64,000 nucleotides of DNA from Chitinophaga nivalis (GTDB lineage Bacteria; Bacteroidota; Bacteroidia; Chitinophagales; Chitinophagaceae). The stretch covers positions 2,896,301 through 2,960,300 of the forward strand of contig NZ_JAPDNR010000001.1 of the NCBI RefSeq assembly GCF_025989125.1, in the 5' to 3' direction. Shown piece by piece: positions 17,129-25,212 of this stretch. The notes under the pieces are model-generated. The model did no database searches, had not been told where the DNA came from, and was given only the letters and a program-made list of their open reading frames with translations. The first letter of the stretch is position 1. Each line of letters starts with the position of its first letter. The position numbers and the translations under genes were made by a program.

Positions 17129-19840
17129 TTATAGCCATTGATTGAATTTTTTAATAAACCAGACTTTGACAGTTTGCGTGAGCAGACAATACGCCAGCAG
17201 GATAGCGGCCAGCCAGGGGAAATAGCTGAGTGGCAGCGGTTGCATCTTAAGCGTGGCGGCAAAAGGGGAGAACGGGATGAAGACGCCGATGGCGATGATG
17301 AGCAGCGTTAATACAGTTACCGGTAAAGCGGCACTGCTTTGCAGGAATGGTATTTTCCGGGTACGGATCATATGTACGATCAGTGTTTGCGATAACAGTC
17401 CTTCCACGAACCAGCCGGATTGAAACAGGCTTTGCTGCGCCGGTGTAGCGGCTTTGAATACAAAGAACAACAGGGCAAAAGTGGCATAGTCAAATAAAGA
17501 GCTGACCGGACCTATACACAGCATGAACCGCCGGATGCCGGAGGCATCCCATTTACGGGGCTGCTCCAGGTAGTCAGCATCCATCCGGTCCCAGGGAATG
17601 GTGATCTGAGAGATATCGTACAACAGGTTCTGCACCAGCAGCTGTATGGGCAGCATAGGGAGGAAAGGCAGGATGATACTGGCTCCCAGCATGCTGAACA
17701 TATTGCCGAAATTGCTGCTGGCGGTCATCTTGATGTACTTGATGATATTGCCGAAAGTACGGCGGCCGTATATCACGCCTTTGCGTAATACCATCAGGTC
17801 TTTTTCCAGCAGGATGATATCCGCGCTTTCTTTGGCAATGTCGGTAGCGGTATCTACAGAGATGCCTACATCCGCATCTTTCAGGGCAGGGGCGTCATTG
17901 ATGCCGTCGCCCATGAAGCCAACGGTATGACCGGCTGCCTGCAGGAGTTTTACCACCCGGCTTTTTTGTGCCGGACTCAGTTTGGCAAATATGCTGGTAT
18001 CGTGTAGTCGTTCCCGTAATACCTCATCACTGTATTGCTCCAGTTCCTGTCCGAGGATAATTTTCTGCACGGGAATCCCTACTTCGCGGCATATCTTGGC
18101 CGTCACAATTTCATTGTCGCCGGTTAGTACTTTTACATCCACGCCCAGCTGCCGCAGCGCGGTAATCGCCGGTTTGGCAGATGGTTTGGGCGGGTCCAGG
18201 AATCCAATGAAGCCGGTGAGTACCAGCTCACTTTCATCGGCCACGCTGTAGGTCAGGGCGCGGGAGTCGAACTCGCGGATGGCCACCAGTATCACCCGCA
18301 GGCCTTCTTCGTTCAGCCGGCGGGAGGTATCGCGTACAATGCGCCGCATGGTATCATCCATGGGAATGATGTGGTCATTTTCTATATGCAGTTGCCGGTT
18401 GTTGCCGGGATCAAAACTATGGGTACACAGGTCGAGCATTTCTTCTACGGCCCCTTTGCAGATGAGCAGGTGCCGGCCGTTCTGCTGGCGCAGGATCACA
18501 GACATGCGACGGCGCTGGAAGTCGAACGGAATTTCATCGGCTTTCTGAAACAGTTCTTCCACTTTCAGGTAGTCGTGCAGGTCGGCATGTTCCAGGATCG
18601 CCACGTCCAGCAGGTTTTTCAGGCCGGTTTGGTGAAAGCTGTTGAGATAGGCCCATTTCAATACTTCATCATCTTCCACCCCAAATACATTCAGGTGTCT
18701 TTCCAGGATGATTTTATCCATGGTGAGTGTACCGGTTTTATCAGTACATAACACATTCATGGCGCCGATATTCTGGATGGCATTCAGCCGTTTTACAATC
18801 ACTTTGCGTTTGCTCATGTTCACGGCGCCTTTGGCCAGGTTGGCCGTCACAATCATGGGCAGCATTTCCGGCGTGAGGCCTACTGCTACGGCGATGGCAA
18901 AGAGCAAGGCTTCCAGCCAGTTGCCTTTGATGAGGCCATTGATCACGAAGATGAGTGGCACCATGACCAGCATAAAGCGGATGAGCAGCCAGCTGACACT
19001 GTTGACGCCTTTATCAAAACTGGTTTCCGCCCGTTTGCCGGTGACCGACTGACTAATGTTACCGAAACACGTTTCCCGGCCGGTATTCACCACAATGGCC
19101 GTAGCGCTGCCACTCACCACATTGGTGCCCATAAAACAGGTGTTCTCCAGATCAAACAACGATTGCCCGGGAGACACAGTGATCGCAGTGTCTCTTTTTT
19201 CCACGGGCAGGGCTTCCCCGGTGAGTACTGCCTGACTGATGAACAGATCTTTGGCGTGAATGATCCGGCAGTCTGCCGGTACCATATCGCCGGCGGAGAG
19301 ATAGATAATATCACCCGGTACGATGCCTTTGATATCGATTTCTTTTTTACCGGTTACCTGCCGTAATACCAGGGCGGTAGTTGTCACCATTTTCTTTAGC
19401 TGTTCAGCAGCCTTATTACTTCTGAATTCCTGCCAGAAACGCAATAAGGAGCTGATCAGCACCATCACCGTAACTACGGTGACGGTTTTGTAGTCACGAT
19501 CGCCTGCACCGGCCAGCAATACATCGGTGAGCAGCGAAATAAGGGCAATAACAAACAACACCGCAATAAACGGATTGATAAAGGCATGCCACAGCTGTAT
19601 ATACCAGGCCGGCGTGCGTTCGTGAATGACTTCATTGGCGCCGGTTATTTTGAGACGTTCCTGTACCTGCGTAGGTGTAAGGCCGGCTTCTTTGCTGTGC
19701 AGCTGCAAAAAGCAGAGGGACAGGTCGGCGGCAGCAGCGGCTTTCAGCCGGGCCATCGCAGGGGTATCTCCTTCATGGGTCACACGTTCCATGGGAAATG
19801 GCATACGTTTGCCGGTTTTACGGGTGGTGATGCTGATCAT
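17129..19840 (-). CDS. mgtA: Magnesium-translocating P-type ATPase MgtA
   Basis: A 903-residue P-type ATPase of the MgtA/MgtB group that imports Mg2+ across the inner membrane. The phosphorylated Asp is D367 in CTDKTGTL. LTGEALP near 207 is the actuator loop (TGES variant), GLTPEMLP near 321 is the ion-site motif, and GFMGDGINDAP the hinge. The C-terminal six-helix set begins with SSNFGNMFS and ends near the C-terminus. Ten bases or fewer separate it from the small membrane protein gene upstream, and the adaptor gene of the efflux system follows by 23 bp. The arrangement points to one long divalent-cation operon. Confidence 0.9.
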   Translation of the reverse strand: MISITTRKTGKRMPFPMERVTHEGDTPAMARLKAAAAADLSLCFLQLHSKEAGLTPTQVQERLKITGANEVIHERTPAWYIQLWHAFINPFIAVLFVIALISLLTDVLLAGAGDRDYKTVTVVTVMVLISSLLRFWQEFRSNKAAEQLKKMVTTTALVLRQVTGKKEIDIKGIVPGDIIYLSAGDMVPADCRIIHAKDLFISQAVLTGEALPVEKRDTAITVSPGQSLFDLENTCFMGTNVVSGSATAIVVNTGRETCFGNISQSVTGKRAETSFDKGVNSVSWLLIRFMLVMVPLIFVINGLIKGNWLEALLFAIAVAVGLTPEMLPMIVTANLAKGAVNMSKRKVIVKRLNAIQNIGAMNVLCTDKTGTLTMDKIILERHLNVFGVEDDEVLKWAYLNSFHQTGLKNLLDVAILEHADLHDYLKVEELFQKADEIPFDFQRRRMSVILRQQNGRHLLICKGAVEEMLDLCTHSFDPGNNRQLHIENDHIIPMDDTMRRIVRDTSRRLNEEGLRVILVAIREFDSRALTYSVADESELVLTGFIGFLDPPKPSAKPAITALRQLGVDVKVLTGDNEIVTAKICREVGIPVQKIILGQELEQYSDEVLRERLHDTSIFAKLSPAQKSRVVKLLQAAGHTVGFMGDGINDAPALKDADVGISVDTATDIAKESADIILLEKDLMVLRKGVIYGRRTFGNIIKYIKMTASSNFGNMFSMLGASIILPFLPMLPIQLLVQNLLYDISQITIPWDRMDADYLEQPRKWDASGIRRFMLCIGPVSSLFDYATFALLFFVFKAATPAQQSLFQSGWFVEGLLSQTLIVHMIRTRKIPFLQSSAALPVTVLTLLIIAIGVFIPFSPFAATLKMQPLPLSYFPWLAAILLAYCLLTQTVKVWFIKKFNQWL

Positions 19841-19849
19841 AGCATTACA

Positions 19850-20044
19850 TTATTTTTTCTTGTTGGAATAGTAGCATCCTTTTAGCACGATGCCTGTCAG
19901 CAAGAGCGATAAGAGGATGATCACTGTTTTCAGCGGAACAATATTGTTGGCGGGATGCCGCCACCAGTAAACATTTAAGTCAATGATTACGGTGAGCAGG
20001 AATACCACGGAAATAATATTCAGCCAGCGGTTAAAATGCTGCAT
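19850..20044 (-). CDS. Small two-helix membrane protein between mgtC and mgtA
   Basis: A 64-residue protein starting MQHFNRW with two hydrophobic helices (about 8-20 and 35-53) and a basic tail ending SNKKK. It lies 11 bp after mgtC and 9 bp before mgtA, so it is tightly packed in the operon and likely translated. It is not recognised. Its position recalls small peptides that modulate MgtA or MgtB, such as MgtR and MgtS, but no sequence similarity to them is claimed. Confidence 0.6.
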   Translation of the reverse strand: MQHFNRWLNIISVVFLLTVIIDLNVYWWRHPANNIVPLKTVIILLSLLLTGIVLKGCYYSNKKK

Positions 20045-20055
20045 CTGATGAAATA

Positions 20056-20763
20056 TTACAGATCGGTTTGTTGCCCGACGACTTCCCACTTTACTTTCGT
20101 TACATCCTGTTCTACGGTTAAACGGCTGGCTGCTTTTTCCATCAGCTGATCCTGTGGCGTAGCAGCGGTTATCTCGGCTGTGATGATAGCATAGGCCGGG
20201 TCGCCGTTTTCGCTGCTGGTAATAGATCGCAGCAATAGTTTATCATCGCCGCCCAGGTGTTGCATCAGCAATACCCGGATATGATTCTCCGCTTTTTCTT
20301 TACAACGGATGGTAAAGAGATAGGCCGTCACTGTATTGGCCGATTTGCGGAAAGCCGGTTTGCTGAGGGTAGATCCCAGTGGCCGCAGCAGCAGGTGCGC
20401 CAGTATGATGGCAGCTGCTACAATACCGGCTTCCGGGAGTAATCCCATGCCGCTCAACGACCCTACTGCGGCAGAACACCAGATGGTGGCGGCCGTGTTT
20501 AATCCTTGTACGGAAAGGCCGTCTTTCATGATCACACCGGCGCCCAGGAAACCAATGCCGCTGATGATATAGGAAGCTACCCGGCCGGTAGCTTCCCCGC
20601 CTATCCGGATCGATAACAGGATGTAGGCGGCAGCACCGAGCGAGACCAGGGTGTTGGTACGCAGGCCGGCGCTTTTCTGCCGCCATTGCCGTTCTACACC
20701 GATGATGGCGCCCAGCAGCAAGGCAACCGCCAGCCGGGTGGTAAATTCAAAGATGGTAAGCAT
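20056..20763 (-). CDS. mgtC: MgtC/SapB family membrane protein
   Basis: A 235-residue inner-membrane protein. The N-terminal half has four hydrophobic helices with the family motifs LLGAIIGVERQ, GLRTNTLVSLGAAAY, GIGFLGAGVIMKDG and GLNTAATIWCSAAVG. The C-terminal half (about 145-235) is a soluble ACT-like domain. MgtC helps cells grow in low Mg2+ and inhibits ATP synthase in some pathogens. Here it precedes a small membrane protein and mgtA. A 66-codon frame overlaps its start by 17 bp (stop at 20747), so its translation may be coupled to that leader. Confidence 0.9.
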   Translation of the reverse strand: MLTIFEFTTRLAVALLLGAIIGVERQWRQKSAGLRTNTLVSLGAAAYILLSIRIGGEATGRVASYIISGIGFLGAGVIMKDGLSVQGLNTAATIWCSAAVGSLSGMGLLPEAGIVAAAIILAHLLLRPLGSTLSKPAFRKSANTVTAYLFTIRCKEKAENHIRVLLMQHLGGDDKLLLRSITSSENGDPAYAIITAEITAATPQDQLMEKAASRLTVEQDVTKVKWEVVGQQTDL

Positions 20764-20947
20764 GACGGAGGTTCCTCTTTTTTTTCAGTTGGCGGTATTT
20801 GAATTTGATTTGCAGATGAGTGGCCGTATAAGGATTACTGATCGTCCATATACGTACGGGTATAGTAATGCCTGGCATACAGTCTGCCCCTAAAGGATAG
20901 TGGCTGATGTCTTGCGGTGCTGGGCGTTTGAAAAGAAATTTGAACAT
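20747..20947 (-). CDS. Possible 66-residue leader ORF overlapping mgtC start
   Basis: An ATG at 20947 opens 66 codons that end 17 bp inside mgtC. The product begins MFKFLFKRPAPQDISHYPLG and ends very basic (QIKFKYRQLKKKRNLRHAYHL region). It resembles no family known to me. A strong hairpin ends 4 bp before its ATG. It could be a regulatory leader coupled to mgtC, a real small protein, or chance. The mRNA context, not homology, is the reason to list it. Confidence 0.4.
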   Translation of the reverse strand: MFKFLFKRPAPQDISHYPLGADCMPGITIPVRIWTISNPYTATHLQIKFKYRQLKKKRNLRHAYHL

Positions 20948-20951
20948 AACA

Positions 20952-20987
20952 TCCGGTTTTATTCCCGCTGTTGCGGGAATAGCCGGA
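20952..20987 (-). promoter_or_regulatory. Hairpin in the mgtC operon leader
   Basis: ATTCCCGC at 20961-20968 pairs perfectly with GCGGGAAT at 20973-20980 around TGTT. An outer helix TCCGG (20952-20956) with CCGGA (20983-20987) extends it across a small internal loop. In the minus-strand transcript the helix ends 4 bases before the leader ORF start, where it could hide the ribosome site. There is no T-run after it, so it is not a plain terminator. Regulatory function is inferred. Confidence 0.5.
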
Positions 20988-21096
20988 GGCGTCCTTACAA
21001 CAGGCAGGTAGGTGAGTAAATGTGTTTGCGACAACTATGGTAACTGTCCATGTTTGTTTAACTTTTTGATGAATGCTGCATGTGTTAAATGCAGTG

Positions 21097-21104
21097 CAAA
21101 AGTA
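21097..21104 (-). promoter_or_regulatory. Candidate -7 box for the mgtC-mgtA-czc operon
   Basis: On the minus strand the sequence reads TACTTTTG, an exact TAnnTTTG. It would start transcription near 21090, giving a leader of about 140 bases before the small ORF and 330 before mgtC. It lies in the T-tract of the terminator of the histidine kinase gene, so termination and initiation overlap. No -33 box is evident. Confidence 0.45.
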
Positions 21105-21129
21105 AAACAGCTCCCCGGAGGAAGCTGTT
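21098..21129 (-). terminator. Rho-independent terminator of the two-component operon
   Basis: In the minus-strand transcript AACAGCT (21129-21123) pairs with AGCTGTT (21112-21106) around a GC-rich loop, extended by CC/GG, and is followed by TTTTACTTTTG. It lies 50 bp after the histidine kinase stop. Confidence 0.65.
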
Positions 21130-21178
21130 AGAGACCATATAGAAAATAATTAGAAAATTATTAGAGCGGGGGAAAGCC

Positions 21179-22546
21179 TTATACGTGGGGCATCTCCACC
21201 GTAAAGGTGGTGCCGGCACCTGGTTGGGAAGCAACCTGGATGGTACCTTTATGCAGGAGTACAATTTTTTGGGTAAGCGAAAGGCCAATCCCGTGTCCTT
21301 CTGCAAACTGCTTGTTGCCACCCCGGTAAAAGGGCTGGAAAATATGCGGCAGCTCTTCATCCGGAATACCAATACCCGTGTCTGCAAAACGGAGGATGAC
21401 ATTTTTACCGAACCAGGAAATGGCGACCTGGCTTTGCCGGTTGGCAGAGAATTTACAACCGTTTTCCATCAGGTTTACAAAAGCCACTTTCAGCAGATAG
21501 GCATTACCGGTGACAGAAATGTAATCATCATTTTCGATCTCCTGTTCAAAGAGAATATTGACTTTATAATCTTCATTGGCTTTGATCACCATCTCCCGGG
21601 CATCCAGCAGCAGCTCATCCAGCCGGGTAGTTTTCATGCTGATTTCCCGCTGATCATAACTGGCTTTGGCCAGATTGAGCAGGCCGTTGCTGAGCCGGGC
21701 CAGGCGCTGCGCATCCTGCAGGGCGCTGCTGATAGCCTGTTTGTAGGCTTCCTGGCTGCGCTCTTTGGTGAGTGCCAGTTCCAGTTCTGTAATGATGATG
21801 GCCAGCGGTGTGCGGAGTTCATGCGATACATTGCTCACAAATTGTTTTTGTGCATCAAAGGAACTTTCCAGGCGGTTCAGCATATGGTTGAAGGTAACAG
21901 CCAGTTCCCCTATTTCATCTTTTTCATTGTTTACCGGCAACCTGGAATCCAGGTTGGTGGCGGTAATGTCTTCCACTTTATCCACAATGTCGGCCACCGG
22001 TTGCAAGGCTTTGCGGGCAAAGAAGTAACCGATGATAATCGTCAGGATAATGGCGAGGCAGAAAGAAATGATCAGGGTGTACCGGAGGTTCTGTAGTTTG
22101 GTAAAGCCATATTCATCCCGCGCTGCTGCCGTGATCACATAATTGCGGCCTTTGAAATGGTAGAGAATACCTACCGCCTGTAATTCGCCCTGGGTAAACT
22201 GGATTTCTTTTTCGCGGATGATGTCCTGAATCATTTGCCCGGTTTCCTTGATTTTATCCACGTGTACGGCATCGTGGTATAACAGGTGGAAGGTAGTATC
22301 ATAAATAGCTACTTCTTCCTGAAAAAGGGCGTTAGGAGAGTTTTTGTAGATCACCTGCAATACTTCCGGTGCTACTTCTGCGCCCAGCAATAAGTTGGCC
22401 TTGGTGATAGCTTGCTGCTGCAGGCGTTTGTAGTATTCATCTTCCCGGGTAGCAGCGCTGGACACGTAAATGAAGATGGCAAATGCCAGCAACAACGCTG
22501 CAAACAGCAGGGTAAACAGCAAGGTGAGTTTACTACGGATGGTCAT
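21179..22546 (-). CDS. Two-component sensor histidine kinase
   Basis: A 455-residue membrane kinase. One helix at 7-30, a periplasmic sensor region to about 155, a second helix at 156-178, then a HAMP domain (RKALQPVADIV to about 230), a HisKA helix with phospho-acceptor His242 in SHELRTPLA, and a HATPase domain with the N box (VNLMENGCKFS) and G boxes (FADTGIGIPDE, GHGIGLSL). The layout is that of CusS/ArlS-type kinases. It overlaps the response regulator gene by 4 bp. Its neighbours suggest it senses metal ions or envelope stress and controls the efflux or Mg2+ operon next to it; that is inference. Confidence 0.9.
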   Translation of the reverse strand: MTIRSKLTLLFTLLFAALLLAFAIFIYVSSAATREDEYYKRLQQQAITKANLLLGAEVAPEVLQVIYKNSPNALFQEEVAIYDTTFHLLYHDAVHVDKIKETGQMIQDIIREKEIQFTQGELQAVGILYHFKGRNYVITAAARDEYGFTKLQNLRYTLIISFCLAIILTIIIGYFFARKALQPVADIVDKVEDITATNLDSRLPVNNEKDEIGELAVTFNHMLNRLESSFDAQKQFVSNVSHELRTPLAIIITELELALTKERSQEAYKQAISSALQDAQRLARLSNGLLNLAKASYDQREISMKTTRLDELLLDAREMVIKANEDYKVNILFEQEIENDDYISVTGNAYLLKVAFVNLMENGCKFSANRQSQVAISWFGKNVILRFADTGIGIPDEELPHIFQPFYRGGNKQFAEGHGIGLSLTQKIVLLHKGTIQVASQPGAGTTFTVEMPHV

Positions 22547-23229
22547 ATGCTGGTACCTTCTTTAAAGATGAAACCCATGCCACTCCGGGTATGTATCAGT
22601 TTCGTATTAAATGCTTTGTCGATCTTCTTCCGCAGGTAATTGATGTATACATCAATGAAATTGGTGCCGGTATCAAAATGGGTGTTCCATACTTTTTCTG
22701 CTATTTCCGTGCGGGAGAGTATCCGTTCGGGATTTTGCATCATATATTCCAGGAGCTTGAGTTCTTTGGGAGTAAGGGCTATGTCGGTCTGGCCGCGTTT
22801 CACCGTTTTAGTCTGGAGGTTCATTTCGAGATCGGCATATTTCAAAATCGTAGTGGCGCTGACGTGGGTGCCGTTACGTTTTAATAATGCCCGGATGCGT
22901 ACCAGCAGCTCCCGCATTTCAAAGGGTTTTACGAGGTAGTCATCTGCCCCGGCATCAAATCCTTCTACTTTGTCGTCGGTAGTACCCAATGCCGTTAGCA
23001 TGATAATCGGCAAGGCAGGTTTAAGTTCCCGGATCTGTTTGCACAGTTCCAGGCCATTGATCTGCGGCAGGATGATATCCATGATAACGGCATCGTAATC
23101 GTATTGCAAGGCCAGCTTTTTACCCATCGCACCATCAAAGGCCAGTTCTACAAAAAACTGTTGTTCTTCCAATCCTCTTTTAATCAGATCGGCTACCCGT
23201 TGTTCATCTTCTATTACCAATATTTTCAC
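22543..23229 (-). CDS. OmpR-family response regulator
   Basis: A 228-residue DNA-binding regulator. The receiver domain has the acidic pair in VIEDEQ, phospho-acceptor Asp51 (VIMDIILP), a Thr in LTALGT and Lys in YLVKPFE. The C-terminal winged helix carries LTPKELKLLEYMMQNPERI and the recognition part DVYINYLRKKID. Its stop overlaps the kinase start by 4 bp (22543-22546), so the two are co-translated. A TACATTTG promoter box lies 35 bp upstream. Likely targets are the adjacent metal-transport genes. Confidence 0.92.
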   Translation of the reverse strand: MKILVIEDEQRVADLIKRGLEEQQFFVELAFDGAMGKKLALQYDYDAVIMDIILPQINGLELCKQIRELKPALPIIMLTALGTTDDKVEGFDAGADDYLVKPFEMRELLVRIRALLKRNGTHVSATTILKYADLEMNLQTKTVKRGQTDIALTPKELKLLEYMMQNPERILSRTEIAEKVWNTHFDTGTNFIDVYINYLRKKIDKAFNTKLIHTRSGMGFIFKEGTSI

Positions 23230-23263
23230 GGATGTTATGTTTACGGCGGTGATGTGGATGCTA

Positions 23264-23271
23264 CAAATGTA
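23264..23271 (-). promoter_or_regulatory. -7 box for the response regulator operon
   Basis: On the minus strand the bases read TACATTTG, an exact TAnnTTTG. Transcription would start near 23257, leaving about 28 bases before ATG 23229. No good -33 box was seen, which is common in this phylum. Confidence 0.5.
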
Positions 23272-23291
23272 ACCCTTTTCCTGCAGGCAGC

Positions 23292-23738
23292 TTAGTAGGC
23301 AACCAGTTGCCGGAGGTGGTGTTCCAGGTGAACGAGGTAATCTGTGATCAGAAAATGTATCGTCAGGCTGGTATGTGCGTTGACCTTACAGGGGCGTTGC
23401 AGCGCTGTTGCCGGAATGTGTACAATAATGGCTGCCAGGTGCCGGTTGTAGCTTTCCCAAAACTGTAGCAGCTGTTCCAGGTCCAGTTGCTGGTACTGCT
23501 GAGCGGCTACCCATTGGTCGCCATCATAGGCGATGACTGGTTCGTTTTCGATAACGGCGCTTACAAAGCGGCGATGATTGTTGGTGGCCGAATCAATCAG
23601 GTGTCCGAGGATTTCTTTTTTAGACCATTTGCTGGGAGCCGGACGTTGGGCAAAGGCGGTGGCATCTTCCTGCCGGATGAGGGCAGGAATGGTGTTGCAT
23701 AAATCATTGAGCCGGTCTGCTACTTGTCTTATTTCCAT
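23292..23738 (-). CDS. DinB-like four-helix protein
   Basis: A 148-residue DinB/YfiT superfamily protein. The metal-binding histidines are visible as HLIDSATNNHRRF in the first half and LVHLEHHLRQL near the C-terminus; PSKWSKKEILGHL is the usual entry to helix 2. Family members act as metal-dependent thiol transferases or hydrolases, often in detoxification, but the substrate here is not known. It is a single gene between the two-component system and the DeoR regulator. Confidence 0.82.
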   Translation of the reverse strand: MEIRQVADRLNDLCNTIPALIRQEDATAFAQRPAPSKWSKKEILGHLIDSATNNHRRFVSAVIENEPVIAYDGDQWVAAQQYQQLDLEQLLQFWESYNRHLAAIIVHIPATALQRPCKVNAHTSLTIHFLITDYLVHLEHHLRQLVAY

Positions 23739-23777
23739 GTCTGTTGTTTGCAGGCAAAAGTAAGCAAGAATAGGATA

Positions 23778-24527
23778 TCAGGGAGTGCTGATCAGTTGTA
23801 TACCACTCTTTTTAAATGGTTTAAGTATATCCGATGTGGCGTTGGTGATGAGGGTATGTACCAGGCGAAGGTCTGCAAACTGATAGTAGGTGGCCTTTCC
23901 TATCTTGCTGTCGTCGCACAGCAAATAGGTATGCCGGCTTTGTGCAGCCATAGCCAATGTAATGGTGGCTTCTTTTTCACTGTTGGCAAAGAGACCTTTG
24001 GGCGTGATACCATCCACCCCCACAAAGGCTTTGGTGGCGTGGTAGCTGGCAATGTGCTGCGTGGCCATTTTTCCGTGTATAGCCTGCCGGGTGGCATCAA
24101 ATTCACCACCAATAATATTGAGCGATACGTGGCTGTCCTGCAGGGCATAGATAACCGGGATGGAGTTGGTGATCACTTTGATTTTTTTGTTGCGGATGAA
24201 AGGACAGAGGCGGAAGACGGTGCTGCCACAGTCGAGGAAAATGATGTCGCCATCCTGAATATCGGCGGCGGCCCGGCGGCAGATGTGGTCTTTGGCTACC
24301 TGGTTTACCGCGGCCTTGTTCTGGAACCGGTGCGGCAATTCCGGTTGGTTTACTTTGATGGCGCCGCCATGTGTGCGGCTGAGCATACCGTCTGCTGCCA
24401 GTTGGTTCAGGTCTCTTCTGATGGTGATTTCAGCGGTTCCCAGTGTTTGTGCCAGCCCTTTAATGGTGACTTCACCGGTAGCTTCCAGTTGTGCGAGGAT
24501 CTTTTGTATTCTAATTTGATAATTCAT
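23778..24527 (-). CDS. DeoR-family transcriptional regulator
   Basis: A 249-residue sugar-metabolism type repressor. The N-terminal helix-turn-helix reads VTIKGLAQTLGTAEITIRRD, with the DeoR hallmark IRRDL followed by LSRTHGGA. The C-terminal part is an effector domain with DCGSTVFRL and DKIFVGVDG-like (AFVGVDGITP) motifs that usually bind a sugar phosphate. It is divergent from the NUDIX gene. The 56-bp space between them holds a set of 10-bp phased repeats that are the natural operator. It probably represses itself and the NUDIX gene. Confidence 0.9.
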   Translation of the reverse strand: MNYQIRIQKILAQLEATGEVTIKGLAQTLGTAEITIRRDLNQLAADGMLSRTHGGAIKVNQPELPHRFQNKAAVNQVAKDHICRRAAADIQDGDIIFLDCGSTVFRLCPFIRNKKIKVITNSIPVIYALQDSHVSLNIIGGEFDATRQAIHGKMATQHIASYHATKAFVGVDGITPKGLFANSEKEATITLAMAAQSRHTYLLCDDSKIGKATYYQFADLRLVHTLITNATSDILKPFKKSGIQLISTP

Positions 24528-24545
24528 CCGGAATAATTAACTTGT

Positions 24546-24581
24546 TCAAAAATAATCAAAACTGATCAAAAGTGATCATTT
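24546..24581. promoter_or_regulatory. Operator of four repeats phased at exactly 10 bp
   Basis: TCAAAA occurs at 24546, 24556 and 24566 and the related TCATTT at 24576, each start exactly 10 bp apart. The last two units are within TGATCA palindromes (24563-24568, 24573-24578). The array fills the space between a DeoR gene and the divergent NUDIX gene, so all copies face the same side of the helix. Binding by the DeoR protein is inferred. Confidence 0.6.
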
Positions 24582-24583
24582 AT

Positions 24584-25171
24584 ATGGAACAAATAAATAT
24601 CCTGAAGACAGACATTCTTTCCGACAACTGGTATACATTGAAGAAAGTAACCTTTGAGCAGATCCGGGCAGATGGTTCCGTGGTGCGGCAGGAGCGGGAA
24701 GCGTACGACCGGGGTAATGGTGCGGCCATCCTGTTGTATAATATCGCGCAGCAAACTGTGATCCTGACCCGGCAATTCCGTTTGCCGACTTATATCAACG
24801 GTAACGAAACCGGATTTTTAATCGAATGCTGTGCGGGCCTGTTGGATAAGGATAATCCGGAAGCCTGTATCAAAAGAGAAACAGCGGAAGAAACGGGTTA
24901 TCAGATCAGTGATGTACAGAAAGTATTCGAAGCCTATATGTCGCCGGGATCGGTGACAGAGATCCTGTACTTTTTTGTGGCGGCCTATTCCAAAGAGATG
25001 AAAATACATGCCGGTGGCGGGGTGGAAGAGGAAGAAGAAAATATAGAAGTACTGGAGCTACCATTTACGCAGGCACTGGAGATGATAAAAACCGGTGAGA
25101 TCAAAGATGGTAAAACCATCCTGTTGTTACAATATGCGACCATTCATGGATTGCTGGAACATGCGTCCTGA
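24584..25171 (+). CDS. NUDIX hydrolase, NudK-like
   Basis: A 195-residue NUDIX pyrophosphatase. The Nudix box is GLLDKDNPEACIKRETAEETGY-like, here spanning about residues 86-107, with the expected G-x5-E-x7-RE-x2-EE-x-G spacing. The flanking pattern (TRQFRLPTYINGNETGFLIE and VEEEEENIEVLEL) matches the NudK group, which hydrolyses GDP-mannose and similar nucleotide sugars. ATG 24584 is chosen; a GTG at 24572 overlaps the operator. The divergent DeoR gene likely controls it. A perfect terminator hairpin follows. Confidence 0.87.
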   Translation: MEQINILKTDILSDNWYTLKKVTFEQIRADGSVVRQEREAYDRGNGAAILLYNIAQQTVILTRQFRLPTYINGNETGFLIECCAGLLDKDNPEACIKRETAEETGYQISDVQKVFEAYMSPGSVTEILYFFVAAYSKEMKIHAGGGVEEEEENIEVLELPFTQALEMIKTGEIKDGKTILLLQYATIHGLLEHAS

Positions 25172-25176
25172 GGGCA

Positions 25177-25207
25177 ATAGCCGGCAGTAGTTGCTACTGC
25201 CGGCTAT
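25177..25207. terminator. Bidirectional intrinsic terminator
   Basis: A perfect 14-bp stem (ATAGCCGGCAGTAG at 25177-25190 with its complement at 25194-25207) with loop TTG, followed by CGTTATTATT. It sits between convergent NUDIX and DUF389 genes and can serve both. Confidence 0.8.
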
Positions 25208-25212
25208 CGTTA

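Noticed and set aside
21185..22096. 303-codon frame opposite the histidine kinase
   Set aside because: It lies fully inside a kinase with intact motifs and has no motif of its own.
23724..24536. 270-codon frame opposite the DeoR regulator
   Set aside because: The opposite strand encodes a clear DeoR protein; this frame has no recognisable domain.
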